The notes: generated from the letters alone by a model not told the origin. DNA of 64,000 bases from Mytilus edulis (GCF_963676685.1 NC_092349.1:78566604-78630603); one strand, 5' to 3'; numbered from the stretch's first letter, positions 35,001 through 41,370 are shown. A program made the numbers and translations.

Positions 35001-36306
35001 TATATTTCCATTCCTTTTTTTCTTTTTTTGGGGGGGTAATTTTATTGAGAAGGGTTTTTTTAAACATATATTTTCTAACATTTAGGTTGGTATTATTTTA
35101 TATCTTATAAACATGATATCTAGTATACTAAAAACAGTTTTCTTCTTCTCGTCTCAATTTAGTATCATACTTTCGATTTTGGTGCAAGGCTTTTCATGGT
35201 TCGCCGTACACAGGTTCCTCGTACATGTAAGTGTATTGTACCGTTATTTAAAAGAAATCCATTTACAAGTTATGGTACAATAAATAAGCAATTTGCAACT
35301 TCTTTTCAAAATACTTATACTAATATTATTTTTGAGGTCGCGACTTCATTCTACTTAATCATTTAACATACTTACCTATTATATGAATAACATAATGTTA
35401 TGTATTTTGTTTCTGGATTAATGGTAGGAAATCTTTTTAATTCAATATAGTATGCGCTAACTCCTGCTAATTTCAACTGAAAAATATGTATTCATTTGTA
35501 TGAGTTATGCATTGATATTGCAGAACATGAAATAGGAAAAACTTAAATGGTAGCATGTTTCTGAAAATTTACAGTTCATTTTCAATCCCATCTTTCATAT
35601 TAATAATACCATATACACAAACACATCATCGGTTAATTAGATTTTACATTTCTTTTTATTCTTTTTGTTGACAAATATCGTTCGATAGGATTTTCAATAC
35701 AAAAAATCACTCGTAAACTGTGGCTATACTTGAAAACTAGGAAGAATCACATGTCTCTTTACCACGTGCACGCAGTATGAAAACATGTATAAATATCTAG
35801 TAATTTGTAGGTTTTTCTTTAGTGTATTTCTTGGCATGAATATGGTAAAAAAATAGTGTTTGCTCGGAATTGATATTAGTCACTTGAATAATTAAAATCA
35901 AAATCAGTTTTAAGAGTTGTTTGTATATATGCTAGTTATAGTTACATTGTCGACAATTTAAACGCATAGGACGTCTGATGTTGATCATTCGACACCGTTC
36001 TTATCTATATTTTGGGAAAGTGAAAACTGGTTGTTTTAATATCATGAAAAAAAAATGTGTTAATGTTTCACGATTTATACGTTGACCTTGATTGTGTTTT
36101 TATATCATAGTAGTTCCACTGAATATATACATAGATTTTTTCCAGAAGAACCGTATTATCAAACAGTTATTTATCAGATTCAACTATTAAGTTTTTCTAT
36201 TGAACTAAATTGACGACAGAAACGATACTTTCTTTTTAGTTTTCAAGATATGCAAGTATACTAAATCATAGCTTACCATCAACAAAATGTATGTTAACAA
36301 AATCAT
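5001..36306 (-). CDS. Receptor A: five-Ig transmembrane receptor with modular tyrosine-bearing tail (whole gene span)
   Basis: Split gene assembled by hand from 25 coding exons; all introns are GT/AG and every phase matches, giving 2793 coding bases (930 codons plus TGA). Predicted order: signal peptide (1 to ~18), unrecognised Cys-rich module (~19-150), Ig1 (152-253), Ig2 (255-347), Ig3 (349-438), Ig4 (440-533), Ig5 (535-631), Ser/Thr-rich stalk (633-725), transmembrane helix (~737-757), cytoplasmic tail (~758-930). The Ig exons show the Cys, Trp and YxC landmarks of the superfamily and are all phase 1-1. Tail tyrosines occur as YATM (823), YSEI (846), YTEI (872) and YNNP (881), motifs that in vertebrates bind SH2 proteins once phosphorylated. 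It lies head to tail with its shorter paralogue, receptor B. A cell-surface signalling receptor is a sound inference; an immune role is only suggested. No named family was recognised. The exon chain is very likely right; the smallest exon (8257-8283) is the least certain. Confidence 0.85.
5587..5933 (+). mobile_element. tRNA-derived SINE with 12-bp target-site duplication
   Basis: The head carries a pol III A box (TGGTGTAGTGG) and a perfect B box (GGTTCGATTCC, about 5634). The body has the CTTGCACGTTAAAGACA core seen in many mollusc SINEs and an A/T-rich end. A perfect direct repeat ATTAAACTTGTG flanks it (5575-5586 and 5934-5945), proving insertion. It lies in the last intron of receptor A. 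The T and acceptor stems do not pair properly, so it is not a working tRNA. Confidence 0.88.
6033..6071 (-). CDS. Receptor A exon 25: tail micro-exon
   Basis: 39 bp, phase 2-2, acceptor CTTTTTTTTTGTAG, donor GTATGT. Encodes LCKDESPAIPNR, resembling exon 21 (DNHPDIPNG). Contains the only Cys of the tail. Confidence 0.8.
7140..7537 (+). mobile_element. Retroelement tail fragments, families S4 and S2
   Basis: 7150-7255 carries the CAAGTCAGGAATATGACAG and GGGACTTTCCGTTTTGA blocks. 7344-7537 carries AGGCCGTTAGTTTTCTCG, TGCGGTATGGGC, CCGTACGGTGACCTATAG and the CATACCACATCTTC end. In an intron of receptor A. Confidence 0.75.
7890..8015 (-). mobile_element. Retroelement 3' end, family S2, reverse orientation
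   Basis: In reverse it has the TTGGCAATTATATTACATC end and, further on, ACCGTACG and GGGCTT as in the full S2 tail at 62403-63355. Confidence 0.65.
8257..8283 (-). CDS. Receptor A exon 24: 27-nt micro-exon (tentative)
   Basis: 27 bp between GGAATACACAG and GTATGTTG, phase 2-2, encoding NHTDMSNE. It is the shortest exon and its acceptor has a weak pyrimidine tract, so it is the least certain exon. Leaving it out does not disturb the frame. Confidence 0.5.
8500..8740 (+). mobile_element. Degraded retroelement tail, S2-like
   Basis: Internal S2 blocks (CCCGTTTGAATTTTATTCA, GGGCCTTTTAAACGC, GCTATGCGGTATGG) without an intact 3' end. Confidence 0.5.
9382..9420 (-). CDS. Receptor A exon 23: tail micro-exon with YNNP
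   Basis: 39 bp, phase 2-2, acceptor TATTTTGTAG, donor GTACGT. Encodes VRRYNNPVVANG. YNNP has Asn at +2, the Grb2-SH2 preference (known of the family; use here is inferred). Duplicate of exon 21; the nucleotides around the acceptor (TTTTGTAGAGTT) are the same. Confidence 0.8.
10045..10083 (-). CDS. Receptor A exon 22: tail micro-exon with YTEI
   Basis: 39 bp, phase 2-2, acceptor TTGTTTTAG, donor GTATGT. Encodes PASEDYHYTEIN, matching exon 20 at 8 of 12 residues, with YTEI (Tyr872) in register. Confidence 0.85.
12296..12334 (-). CDS. Receptor A exon 21: tail micro-exon
   Basis: 39 bp, phase 2-2, acceptor TTATTTTTGTAG, donor GTATGC. Encodes VPSDNHPDIPNG. Similar to exons 23 and 25 (PNG, ANG and PNR endings), so it belongs to a second micro-exon type that alternates with the tyrosine type. 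If skipped, YSEI and YTEI would be 9 residues apart. Confidence 0.8.
12801..12839 (-). CDS. Receptor A exon 20: tail micro-exon with YSEI
   Basis: 39 bp, phase 2-2, acceptor TTTTCTTTTAG, donor GTATGT. Encodes PMSEDYLYSEIN. Y-S-E-I (Tyr846) fits YxxI, and the preceding acidic residues favour kinase recognition. The -2 residue is Tyr, not the I/V/L/S/T of a strict ITIM, so call it ITIM-like. It is the duplicate of exon 22. Confidence 0.85.
   Translation of the reverse strand, partial: SHVRRLPVFRNQ
13395..13740 (+). mobile_element. 5'-truncated retroelement 3' tail, family S1
   Basis: Starts GGGGGAGGGTTGTGATCTCA, followed by the CGCATTTTTGCGCCTG, GGAGCCTCTGGCC and GTCGGGTTGTTGTCTC blocks and the CATTTCCATTTTCAATTTTA end. 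It abuts exon 19 of receptor A, 20 bp away. Confidence 0.8.
13761..13799 (-). CDS. Receptor A exon 19: tail micro-exon
   Basis: 39 bp, phase 2-2, acceptor TTTTCTTTCCAG, donor GTATGT. Encodes MGRHHSTLMETD; its first Met completes the YATM motif. It lies immediately next to a retroelement tail (13395-13740). Confidence 0.8.
14150..14734. mobile_element. Non-autonomous DNA element with TTAAGGTGGTAT ends
   Basis: Left end TTAAGGTGGTATAGGTGTC and right end GACTCCCATACCACCTTAA are inverted repeats flanked by TTAA, the duplication used by piggyBac-type elements. About 585 bp, without coding capacity. Superfamily inferred from the TTAA only. Confidence 0.65.
15001..15600 (+). mobile_element. 5'-truncated retroelement 3' tail, family S1, nested
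   Basis: Starts TCTCATATATGTTATGATGG, includes the CACGGGGAGGATTCTGCCTG and GAGGGTTGAGATCTCACA blocks and ends CCATTCTCAATTTTATA. It interrupts the left inverted element; the right copy runs through the same point without it. Confidence 0.82.
15763..15888. mobile_element. MITE with GGCGGATCCAG ends, nested, with empty site preserved
   Basis: Ends CAGTGGCGGATCCAG and CTGGATCCGCCCCTG are inverted repeats. AAAAG is duplicated on both sides. The matching place in the right inverted copy (in reverse TTTGAAAAGGTCTTC, near 17883) is uninterrupted, so the insertion and its 5-bp duplication are directly visible. Confidence 0.85.
16767..16805 (-). CDS. Receptor A exon 18: tail micro-exon carrying the Tyr of YATM
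   Basis: 39 bp, phase 2-2, acceptor GTTTTCACAG, donor GTATGT. Encodes LRTQRSILPLYA; joined to the next exon it makes Y-A-T-M (Tyr823), a YxxM motif that in vertebrate receptors recruits the PI3-kinase p85 SH2 domain. The exon sits in the ~550-bp spacer between two inverted copies of a DNA element (14794-16514 and 17071-18269), an arrangement that could affect its splicing. Confidence 0.75.
17071..18269 (-). mobile_element. Inverted-repeat DNA element, right copy
   Basis: Starts GGCCTTGTTCACACC and ends CAATGTGAACACGGCC. Its reverse complement aligns along most of the left copy, including the GAATGCATGTAGAC, GATCTGAGATACTAC and CACCTTGTTTA blocks. No transposase frame seen. Together the copies bracket exon 18 of receptor A. 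Confidence 0.75.
18345..19585 (+). mobile_element. 5'-truncated retroelement: C-terminal RT fragment plus S1 tail
   Basis: The open frame reads CPFLDLDIYITNGKLNTKIY, FPIVNYPFLDGGVP and SYGVYISQLVRFARVC, motifs I know from the C-terminal part of reverse transcriptases of non-LTR or Penelope-like elements common in molluscs. A one-base deletion in an A run at about 18612, compared with the copy at 63356, breaks the frame. The S1 3' tail follows without a gap (19000-19585), which ties that tail to this RT family. Dead copy in an intron of receptor A. Confidence 0.85.
20020..20058 (-). CDS. Receptor A exon 17: tail micro-exon, duplicate of exon 16
   Basis: 39 bp, phase 2-2, acceptor TTTTGATAG, donor GTAAGTGATT. 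Encodes YRGTPSFIMDNG, which aligns with IGTQSVILGNG. The tyrosine (residue 800) is followed by R-G-T and fits no common SH2 motif. Confidence 0.75.
20190..20580 (+). mobile_element. Retroelement 3' tail, family S3
   Basis: Blocks GCGTTTCCCTCAGTTTTAG, ATGAGTTTTGAACAGCGG and TATACTACTGTTGCC, and the end TTGGATGGAGAGTTGTCGC with ACAACATCTTCTTATATCT. Confidence 0.75.
21211..21798. mobile_element. Non-autonomous DNA element with AAAGGAGTAG ends
   Basis: Left end AAAAGGAGTAGGTCC and right end CTACTCCTTTAT are inverted. Inside, GTGGCCGCATCCGTGTTCA and TGAACACGAATGCGGCCAC form a second inverted pair. About 587 bp, no coding capacity. In an intron of receptor A. Confidence 0.65.
22101..22136 (-). CDS. 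Receptor A exon 16: tail micro-exon (36 nt)
   Basis: 36 bp, phase 2-2, acceptor ATTACTAG, donor GTAAGTAATT. Encodes IGTQSVILGNG with a Thr at each junction. Its 3' end, from AACGGAAC through the donor, is almost identical to that of the next exon (20020-20058), so the two are duplicates. Confidence 0.75.
23536..23577 (-). CDS. Receptor A exon 15: tail micro-exon (42 nt)
   Basis: 42 bp, phase 2-2, acceptor TTACTTTTAG, donor GTAAGTAA. Encodes KIRDQQQEMMDNL, polar and probably helical, continuing from the juxtamembrane segment. No tyrosine. Confidence 0.8.
23715..24040 (-). repeat. Diverged reverse copy of the 356-bp unit
   Basis: In reverse: GACGCGCGTCCGG near 23985, the TAGTAATAGACC region, and GAAGTGCTGACTACTGGGCT at about 23740-23760, in the same order as the arrayed unit. 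A poly-A run follows at 24069-24087. Confidence 0.65.
24236..24600 (+). mobile_element. Retroelement fragments: S2 tail piece joined to an RT C-terminal piece
   Basis: 24236-24394 has S2 blocks (TTTAGTGGTTGTCGTTTG, GACAGTTGGTTTTCG). 24398-24548 encodes PAYGIYMSQLIRYSRACSNY and ends KFMNQGYD, the conserved RT C-terminal motif of a subfamily different from the 18345 copy. Both pieces are degraded. Confidence 0.7.
25495..25533 (-). CDS. Receptor A exon 14: basic juxtamembrane micro-exon
   Basis: 39 bp, phase 2-2, acceptor CTTTTGTAG, donor GTTAGT (slightly weak). It encodes LKRKQNIKDEMH after the split Trp. The positive charges just inside the membrane give the expected orientation. Confidence 0.8.
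26217..26320 (-). CDS. Receptor A exon 13: transmembrane helix
   Basis: 104 bp, phase 0 in and phase 2 out, acceptor TTATTTTTAG, donor GTAAGT. It encodes ANSDNRTNVNA, then a hydrophobic run from Trp737 to Ile758 (WIITTVIICIVEAIVITLVV) ending in an Arg-Trp stop-transfer. Glu748 sits in the middle of the helix, and receptor B has a glutamate at the corresponding place. Buried acidic residues in receptor helices often pair with a basic residue of a partner (inference). Confidence 0.9.
26640..26800 (+). mobile_element. Retroelement 3' end, family S3
   Basis: Blocks GGGCCCTTTATATCTTGC and ACCTGAATGGAGAGTTGTC with CACTCAAACCATATCTTA, ending next to exon 12 of receptor A. Confidence 0.65.
26891..27171 (-). 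CDS. Receptor A exon 12: Ser/Thr-rich juxtamembrane stalk
   Basis: 281 bp, phase 1 in and phase 0 out, acceptor CTTTTTCAG, donor GTAATT. The 93 codons are rich in Ser and Thr with several Pro and no Cys, as expected of an O-glycosylated stalk holding the Ig domains off the membrane. Receptor B has a longer stalk exon at the same gene position and phase. An open frame on the other strand here is antisense shadow. Confidence 0.85.
27296..27589 (-). CDS. Receptor A exon 11: Ig domain 5
   Basis: 294 bp, phase 1-1, acceptor ATTAAAAG, donor GTAAGT. Landmarks: VPPVVSISEIKPA, LICNI, NVTWFKNSVI and DDGGNYSCKATNKAGDG. This membrane-proximal domain is more diverged and closer to a standard I-set pattern, with Asp-x-Gly-x-Tyr-x-Cys intact. 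Confidence 0.92.
28155..28439 (-). CDS. Receptor A exon 10: Ig domain 4
   Basis: 285 bp, phase 1-1, acceptor TTTTTTATCAG, donor GTACGT. Landmarks: ISCYV, NITWLKDGVIINI, KYGGGTVSSPSLQI and DEGNYTCQATN. The first strand, VPIANISDIAPA, is nearly the same as in Ig3. With Ig2 and Ig3 it forms a triplet of similar domains. Confidence 0.92.
29345..29617 (-). CDS. Receptor A exon 9: Ig domain 3
   Basis: 273 bp, phase 1-1, acceptor TTAATAG, donor GTAAGT. It begins PIANISSESV and has VSCYV, NITWLKNDKIIQI and DEGHYTCQAS. The acceptor lies well upstream of the first in-frame ATG/TTG. It lacks a few residues in the C'-E region compared with its neighbours (KYDVGTFSYEIYHV versus the longer GGGTxSSPSL form), and the usual NYT is HYT. 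Confidence 0.9.
29924..30205 (-). CDS. Receptor A exon 8: Ig domain 2
   Basis: 282 bp, phase 1-1, acceptor TTTTACAG, donor GTAAAT. Landmarks are MWCEV (first Cys), ISWIKNGRIIQI (Trp), KYGGGTISSPSLEI and EEGNYTC. It closely resembles the next two Ig exons and much less Ig1 or Ig5, indicating a local exon duplication. An NYT sequon sits directly before the second Cys. Confidence 0.92.
30700..30840 (+). mobile_element. Degraded retroelement tail, S3 internal part
   Basis: Blocks TTAATGTGTTACTCTCGG, CGATGTATGACTTTTG and GCAGTATACTTCTTTTGCC resemble the S3 tail at 20190-20580. Confidence 0.5.
31009..31317 (-). CDS. Receptor A exon 7: Ig domain 1
   Basis: 309 bp, phase 1 in and out, acceptor TATGTAG and donor GTAAGA. 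Ig landmarks: PPVVKISVKEPV strand A, LTCHI first Cys, IVWFV Trp, then HEDEMNYTC with the second Cys and KATN after it. The usual D-x-G/A-x-Y-x-C is replaced by EDEMNYTC. Receptor B has an exon of exactly the same length and the same HEDE signature, so this is the Ig domain shared by both receptors and lies directly after the N-terminal module. Confidence 0.92.
32165..32605 (+). mobile_element. Retroelement tail fragment plus reverse GACGCGCG-like piece
   Basis: CACCAAGTCGGGAATATGG and GTGTTCCCTCTGTTTTGG resemble the S4/S3 tails. 32510-32605 in reverse resembles the GACGCGCG repeat (GAGTCGTGTATAGACGGAAC, CGCATCTGGTGCG). Confidence 0.55.
32675..32745 (-). CDS. Receptor A exon 6: Cys-rich end of the N-terminal module
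   Basis: 71 bp between TTTTCTCTTCAG and GTAAGT, phase 2 in and phase 1 out. It encodes FELKSVCENKNCTGVVCEPC, four cysteines spaced C-x4-C-x4-C-x2-C. The B counterpart reads IELKSNCDDNERCTGAYCNRC (C-x5-C-x4-C-x2-C). The closing position of the module and the clustered cysteines suggest disulphides that finish the fold next to Ig1. Confidence 0.85.
33278..33396 (-). CDS. Receptor A exon 5: N-terminal module, third part
   Basis: 119 bp, phase 0 in and phase 2 out, donor GTATGA. It encodes a stretch with GGKDVVYCENITKRNESGS, and the B exon has the near-identical QGEDVVYCEDPASRNESGS. VVYC and RNESGS are the best conserved pieces of the module. NIT and NES are N-glycosylation sequons. The acceptor could be one of two overlapping AGs; the first keeps phase 0 and agrees with B. 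Confidence 0.8.
33485..33795 (+). mobile_element. Retroelement tail fragment, family S5
   Basis: Blocks CTTCCCTTTTCATGAATGTG, CAACACGACGGGTGCCAC, CCGGAGCACCTCAGATCAC and TCGATTTATGAGTTTGACTG, which I recall as a widespread mussel repeat. Next to exon 5 of receptor A. Two short open frames here are repeat sequence. Confidence 0.65.
34259..34388 (-). CDS. Receptor A exon 4: N-terminal module, second part
   Basis: Acceptor TATAATTGTAG and donor GTAAGT flank 130 bp, phase 2 in and phase 0 out. It starts FCGFGNKLTKCLVSF, with two cysteines at the same places as in B (FCNTGLLPKYCLMDM). The rest alternates hydrophobic and polar residues, consistent with beta strands. No named domain recognised. Confidence 0.85.
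35376..35476 (-). CDS. Receptor A exon 3: end of signal peptide and start of N-terminal Cys-rich module
   Basis: Acceptor TATTTTTCAG and donor GTAAGT flank 101 bp, phase 0 in and phase 2 out. It begins LKLAGVSAYYIELK and ends with ITLCYSYN. Signal cleavage after VSA (residue 18) is plausible by the small-residue rule. The matching exon of receptor B begins VKLAGVGAYIIDLK, so homology is obvious. B has two extra cysteines here (NFPCNTTQC) that A lacks. Confidence 0.85.
36277..36306 (-). CDS. Receptor A exon 2: start codon and first half of signal peptide
   Basis: Encodes MILLTYILLM and ends in phase 0 at donor GTAAGC. The exon itself starts at 36378 after TTTATTTAG. The start is chosen because it is the only ATG whose frame runs into the downstream exons and because receptor B has an equal 10-codon start exon (MSLIQYMIIL). 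Two upstream ATGs lie in the same exon: one begins a two-codon uORF (ATG GTA TAA), the other a longer out-of-frame ORF that overlaps the start. The signal peptide continues in the next exon as LKLAGVSA. Confidence 0.8.
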
Positions 36307-37214
36307 GTTCGTTGATCGTCAGCTTGAGACAATACATTATACCATTGTGCTAATCTGACTTGTTTAAAACACCAATACCTAAATAAATAAGTTATTTAAT
36401 ATGCCATGTTAAACTTAATGTAAGAAATCTTTGCCTGTTATAAATATTTTTTTGTCACAATGTAATAGTATATACGCAAAGTAACACGTTTTTATTAAGA
36501 ATAAAGATTAGTCAAAAAATGTGCGTGAACTGCGTTGTACTGGACGAGTAATATTTTTTTTGACAGGTGGCAACAGTCGTTTTTTTTTTTACACAATAAT
36601 ATAACATTTGTTAATGTCAAAATTTGTCTTACTGTTGTTATAAGAATCGAAAAAGAATCAACAAAAAGGTGCTGCTGGATAAGTGTTTCATAGAAAAGAA
36701 AATATTAGTACGATTGTAAAATAAGAGACATACCAGACATTTTATCATGGCGAAACATGTCTTTAAATTATTAAAAGTTCTGGTAAGGGAAATGAAACCG
36801 CTACCCAGAGGACAAGATTATAAGTTCCTGTTCAAAAAGATATGTCCTCATAAAAAATTTCCCTTATTTTATAACTTGTCATGTGTTTTAAAAGAGGGAA
36901 CCTTTATATAAATTTGAATAATAATTCATTAAACGTGAAGGCGTTATACTTGTGACAACAATGTGGTGATGGTGACTGCAGAAGACGAAAACGTTCAACA
37001 AACTGCAACATTTTCATTGAATTTGTTAATTATTTTCCTATCAACTTTATATATTTTGATTATAAAACAATTATGTTCCTATTTTGATTCTAATTCTCTA
37101 TTTATAATCCGTTGAACCTACCCAATTTTTTGTTTATAAAAAGCTTGTTTTTTTTGGGGGGGGGGTCCTCACTGCTCTTCAACTTTGTACTTGTTTTGGC
37201 TTTCTAACTTTTTT

Positions 37215-37300
37215 GCTCTGAGTGTCACGAATGAGCCTTATGAAGAAGAAACGCGCGTCTGGCGTATCAAATTGTAAGCCTGGTATCTTAATAAATATTT
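37215..37300 (-). repeat. Reverse partial copy of the GACGCGCG repeat
   Basis: In reverse: TACGCCAGACGCGCGTTTC, then the GGCTCATTCGTGACACTC part. In intron 1 of receptor A. Confidence 0.7.
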
Positions 37301-37924
37301 AGCAGATAATATGGAGGAGAAGTTTTAACAACAAATGTTCATTGTTCCCATTTTATAACGCTTATAACAAAAAAAGGAGATCTGGTACGATTATCAATAA
37401 AACAAACCTACATAAAATATATGGGTGATCTCAGGAGTAATAGAAGTGTAAGAATATCGTTGAAATTTATTGTAGGAAAGAAAATCATTAGACAAAACCA
37501 TCATAGCAGGTACACAAGATATGATTGTGCGAAAACCATTATATCTATAATTTGAGTGTAATTAAGCATCACTTTTTTATGGTTTTATTTACAAAGAAAG
37601 ATCATTCCTTGTTTATATAAAAGTAATAAGGAAACAGAGATATTTGGATTTTTCAGAAAATTTCGTTCATATTAAAAGTACCTTAGTACCTGGTAAATAA
37701 ATATTTTTGAGATAACGATGAAATTGATAAAAACTATATTTGGGTAGATAGGGTGTCATTTAATCGTTGGGTTGTGCAATTATAGCAGAAAATGATAAGC
37801 ATAAATGTCTTTTGAAAATAAACATTGAAATAAGAGAATGTGCTAAGAGTGGCAATTAGGAAAATCTTTATCCAAATCATAATGTGTACAGGTAAAAAGT
37901 AAACAATCATAGGTAAAAGAGAAA

Positions 37925-38045
37925 TCATTTCGTTTGTAAGATAGATATAAGAAGAAGTGCAAATGAGACAACTCTCCATCCATGTCACAATTTATAAAAG
38001 AAAACCATTAAAGGTCAGAGTACGGTCTTAACACATAACTATGGC
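37925..38045 (-). mobile_element. Retroelement 3' end, family S3, reverse
   Basis: In reverse it ends TTGTGACATGGATGGAGAGT, then TTGTCTCATTTGCAC and CTTCTTATATCTATC. Confidence 0.7.
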
Positions 38046-39394
38046 TTTATTTAAAATGAATTTTCCCTTTCCAAATATGTTTTGTTTGTTTTTGTTTTTT
38101 TTTCATTCAATTTATATATAGGAAGATAACTAAGATAATCTAACTTTTATAATGAAATGTACAGTAAAGGCCCCTACATTTGTTTGGAGCAAGACAGCCA
38201 ATCGCATGACCAAATTTTAATCTTTATTTTTTGAAAACACATAATAACAGTTATTTTCAAATAATTTTAAGCTATTTTTAGCACACAATAGGTTTTTCCA
38301 TTTATAATCTTTTTTAAACATGTTAAACAGTTTCGAACAATTTGTGGACTTTAAAAAGGTCAATGATTCATACTTTTGATAGTGTTTTTGAAAAAAGGCA
38401 TATTATTAACAGCATTTAAGCAAATAATTAAGAAATTTTATCGTTTTGATTTTAACTTTCATTTACTAGTATCTTACGGAGGGAAATATGCATTTCTATA
38501 TGTTTCTATGGTACTACTTCAGAACATTTTTGCTTTTTTTTTTACATATAAGCAAAAAGGAAAAAAGCCATTGTCATATTATCCAAAGCACGAACTTGAG
38601 ATAGTTTGAGGCTTACATTTATATTAGATGGACTGATTTTGCTAATGCAGCGTTAAATTTTTTGTTGTTGTATCAGGTCTCATTATTATGTAATAACTTG
38701 GATAACAGGTCGTTACAACCAATATATGTTTAATCACCACACCCTATTTGAAATTCAGAACTAATTTATTTAATTCAAATCGATATATCAGCATATGAGC
38801 GTTGAAAACTGTACCCATATAATCATGTTGTGCAAACAATTTCATTTTTTTTATTTTAAAATACGTAGGTGTTTCCTTTAATTAATGCAGAACTTGCACA
38901 CATACAATCGAAACTAAATTGGAAAAAAAACCATTCGGATACAATTCCATTATAACCTTATCTTATCAATTACTTATATTATGCTACTTCAAAAAGACAA
39001 TCACTGATCCATTCTTCATGGGTTCAACAAAATTGTCCGTCGTTTATCCAAGTTAAAATAGATATTTCGTAGTATTCTTGCGTTTGGATAAAAAAGTATC
39101 AGACAGCAGTTGTATGCGCTAATCAAAAATTAAAATTGTATATAAAGAATTAACAAAAATATGAAATGAAAGTCCAATCATCTTACGGATTTAAAAGTAT
39201 TGAGTAGAATAAAATTTCACAACCGATGTACATTGTGATCTAACAATACAACAGTTTATCAAAACTTCACCATATAACATGTATGAAACCTGTTTATTTA
39301 CACTTTGTCGTCTCGAAGTTTATTACGATACAATAAAATGAATATGAGTAAAGTTGACAATAAAATTAACTAAGACATAAGACTTAGGATCGTG

Positions 39395-39498
39395 ATTGTA
39401 AGTCAGGATACATGTACATAAATACTTTTATAAATTGTTACTTGGGAGTAGAGTTGTCATATAGACACTCATATCACATCTTCTTATATCTATATAAT
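39395..39498 (+). mobile_element. Retroelement 3' end, family S3
   Basis: TATAAATTGTTACTTGG, AGAGTTGTC and CATATCACATCTTCTTATAT. Confidence 0.6.
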
Positions 39499-39529
39499 CG
39501 TACGGCATCCAAATTTTATTGGTTTATGT

Positions 39530-39810
39530 ATTGACTTATTCTTATTGATTTATTATTAACTTGTTAATTGATTTATTATTTTATCATTTATTAATTAACT
39601 GATTTGTTGATTTATTAATTTATCAATTTTTTTTAAAATTTATTAATGAAAGAATTAATTTATTTATTAATTTATTAATCAATTAATAAATTTATTAATC
39701 AATTAATTAATTTATTAATCGATTAATTAATTTATTAATCAATTAATTTATTTATTAATCAATTAATTATTTAATTAACTTATTTATTCATTTAATGGAT
39801 ACATTTATTA
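39530..39810. repeat. AT-only tandem repeat, TTATTAATCAATTAATTAA unit
   Basis: About 280 bp made almost only of A and T with a 19-20 bp quasi-palindromic unit. It can form cruciforms or arise by slippage. Inside intron 1 of receptor A. Confidence 0.8.
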
Positions 39811-41303
39811 ATTCATTCTTTTTGTTGTAATATTTAAAGTTTAGCAGTCGACAATATGCTTATATTTGATTGAAGCATAGTGTTACAAAAATCGGGGAAA
39901 TTCATAGTACATAGTTCGTAGATAAAATGAAGACGTCATGGTCTGATTGATACGAACGTTGTAATTGTACAAACATTTTCGCCTGAGAATATCAAGACCA
40001 GGCAAGATTACTCTTGAATTTGTACTTCAAATGTTTTGATACGGTCATTGAGAAACCAAAAGCGATTAAATCACTACAGGATTGAGAGTGTAATTTAAAG
40101 TCTTTTAAAAGGTGTAGAGACATCTGCAGGTCATCAATTAGTATTTATACAAATATTATAATTCATTCGTGTTCTACAAAATAAAATACATTTTGAGATT
40201 TCGCTTGTCGTACAACACGATTATGGTATATATGAATTTGAAAACCAACCGTATGTAGGTCTTTTGGGGGCAATTATGTCACCCCGATGAGTGTGATACG
40301 ACAAGTAAAACCGAAGAATGAACAGTTAGGTCATAAAATATTAAGACTAAAAAAAAATTGCTATGACTTTTCCCATTTTACATATCATGTCAAAGTTGAA
40401 TTTTCTTTTCTCGTTAGTTTAGGTTACAACAATGTTTAACAGCTCAATTATCAGATTTGAAAATAAAATCTTTAAATGAATGAAACGAAAAACAATTCAA
40501 AGTCACTTAATCCATCATTTATTATATATTATCATGATAATGAATGGAGAATTGCATGTTTTTCTCTCGTTTAATGATATTTTTTTTAACGGTTGAAATA
40601 CAAATTATTTTTTTTTATTTTAAGTTAAGAGGAAATCATTCTTAATAATAAAAATAAGTTTTACTCCTCTTTTCTCTGGCAATATAGTTTCCATAAGCTC
40701 ACATAATTGTCATGTAATGAAGCGATAAATATCAACAGAACATAACCTATTTTTGTCCAAAGGTTATGATGACTACTCCTGTGGGTCTTGCACGGTCAGT
40801 TTTTATTTGATAGGCAAAGTGTGCGTTTGAGGCGTTTACTGGGACTATGTACTTGACTGCATTTCAATTTAATAAAGAGAGGAATAAATGTTTTTTGACT
40901 AAAATCTTTTCTAAGAATTTGTATAATATAAAACATTGCAAAGAAAAAATTAAAAAAAAACACGATTACCATCATAAGAAAAACATGTTTCAACAATTCG
41001 TAGTTTTTTTTTTTATTCGTTGGTTAAAATTACCTTACACAGGTTATTATGTAAATCCTTGGAACACATTTTATTGAAACTAAATATTTTCCTTGTTGTT
41101 TCTTAATAAAAAAAGAATCGTTCTGAAAGGAAATAGTTCCATTTACAGTGAAGGCAAATAAAGACTTATTACAAAAATGTAGTTGTTATAAGATGACATC
41201 CGCTGAGTTTAAGGCACGAGTTCAAATAAAGTGCATATTAAGAAACATAATTATAGGTGATTAAAGATTACACAATTATAGCTGACTAGTAATAATTTCT
41301 TAC

Positions 41304-41350
41304 CTTACAATGCGTCTCTTCCTTCTCCTATCTGTCTGATTACAAGCTAT
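41304..41350 (-). other. Receptor A non-coding first exon (5' UTR)
   Basis: A good donor (TTGTAAG followed by GTAAGAA) ends at 41304. The equivalent place upstream of receptor B has a very similar exon end (TTGCAAG then GTAAGAA, 61822), and both carry an AATCAGAC-GAT block just inside. The upstream edge is a guess because no transcription start can be read; 41350 is a nominal boundary. Confidence 0.6.
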
Positions 41351-41370
41351 CGTAACCTGCAATCGATAAC

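Noticed and set aside
36277..36340. Upstream ATG (ATG TAT TGT CTC) as the start of receptor A
   Set aside because: Its frame does not join the signal peptide and ectodomain exons, and the equivalent reading in receptor B is not conserved as protein.
40796..41077. Overlapping 66- and 76-codon frames near 41 kb
   Set aside because: Low-complexity Lys/Phe-rich readings of AT-rich DNA on both strands; no domain and no splice support.
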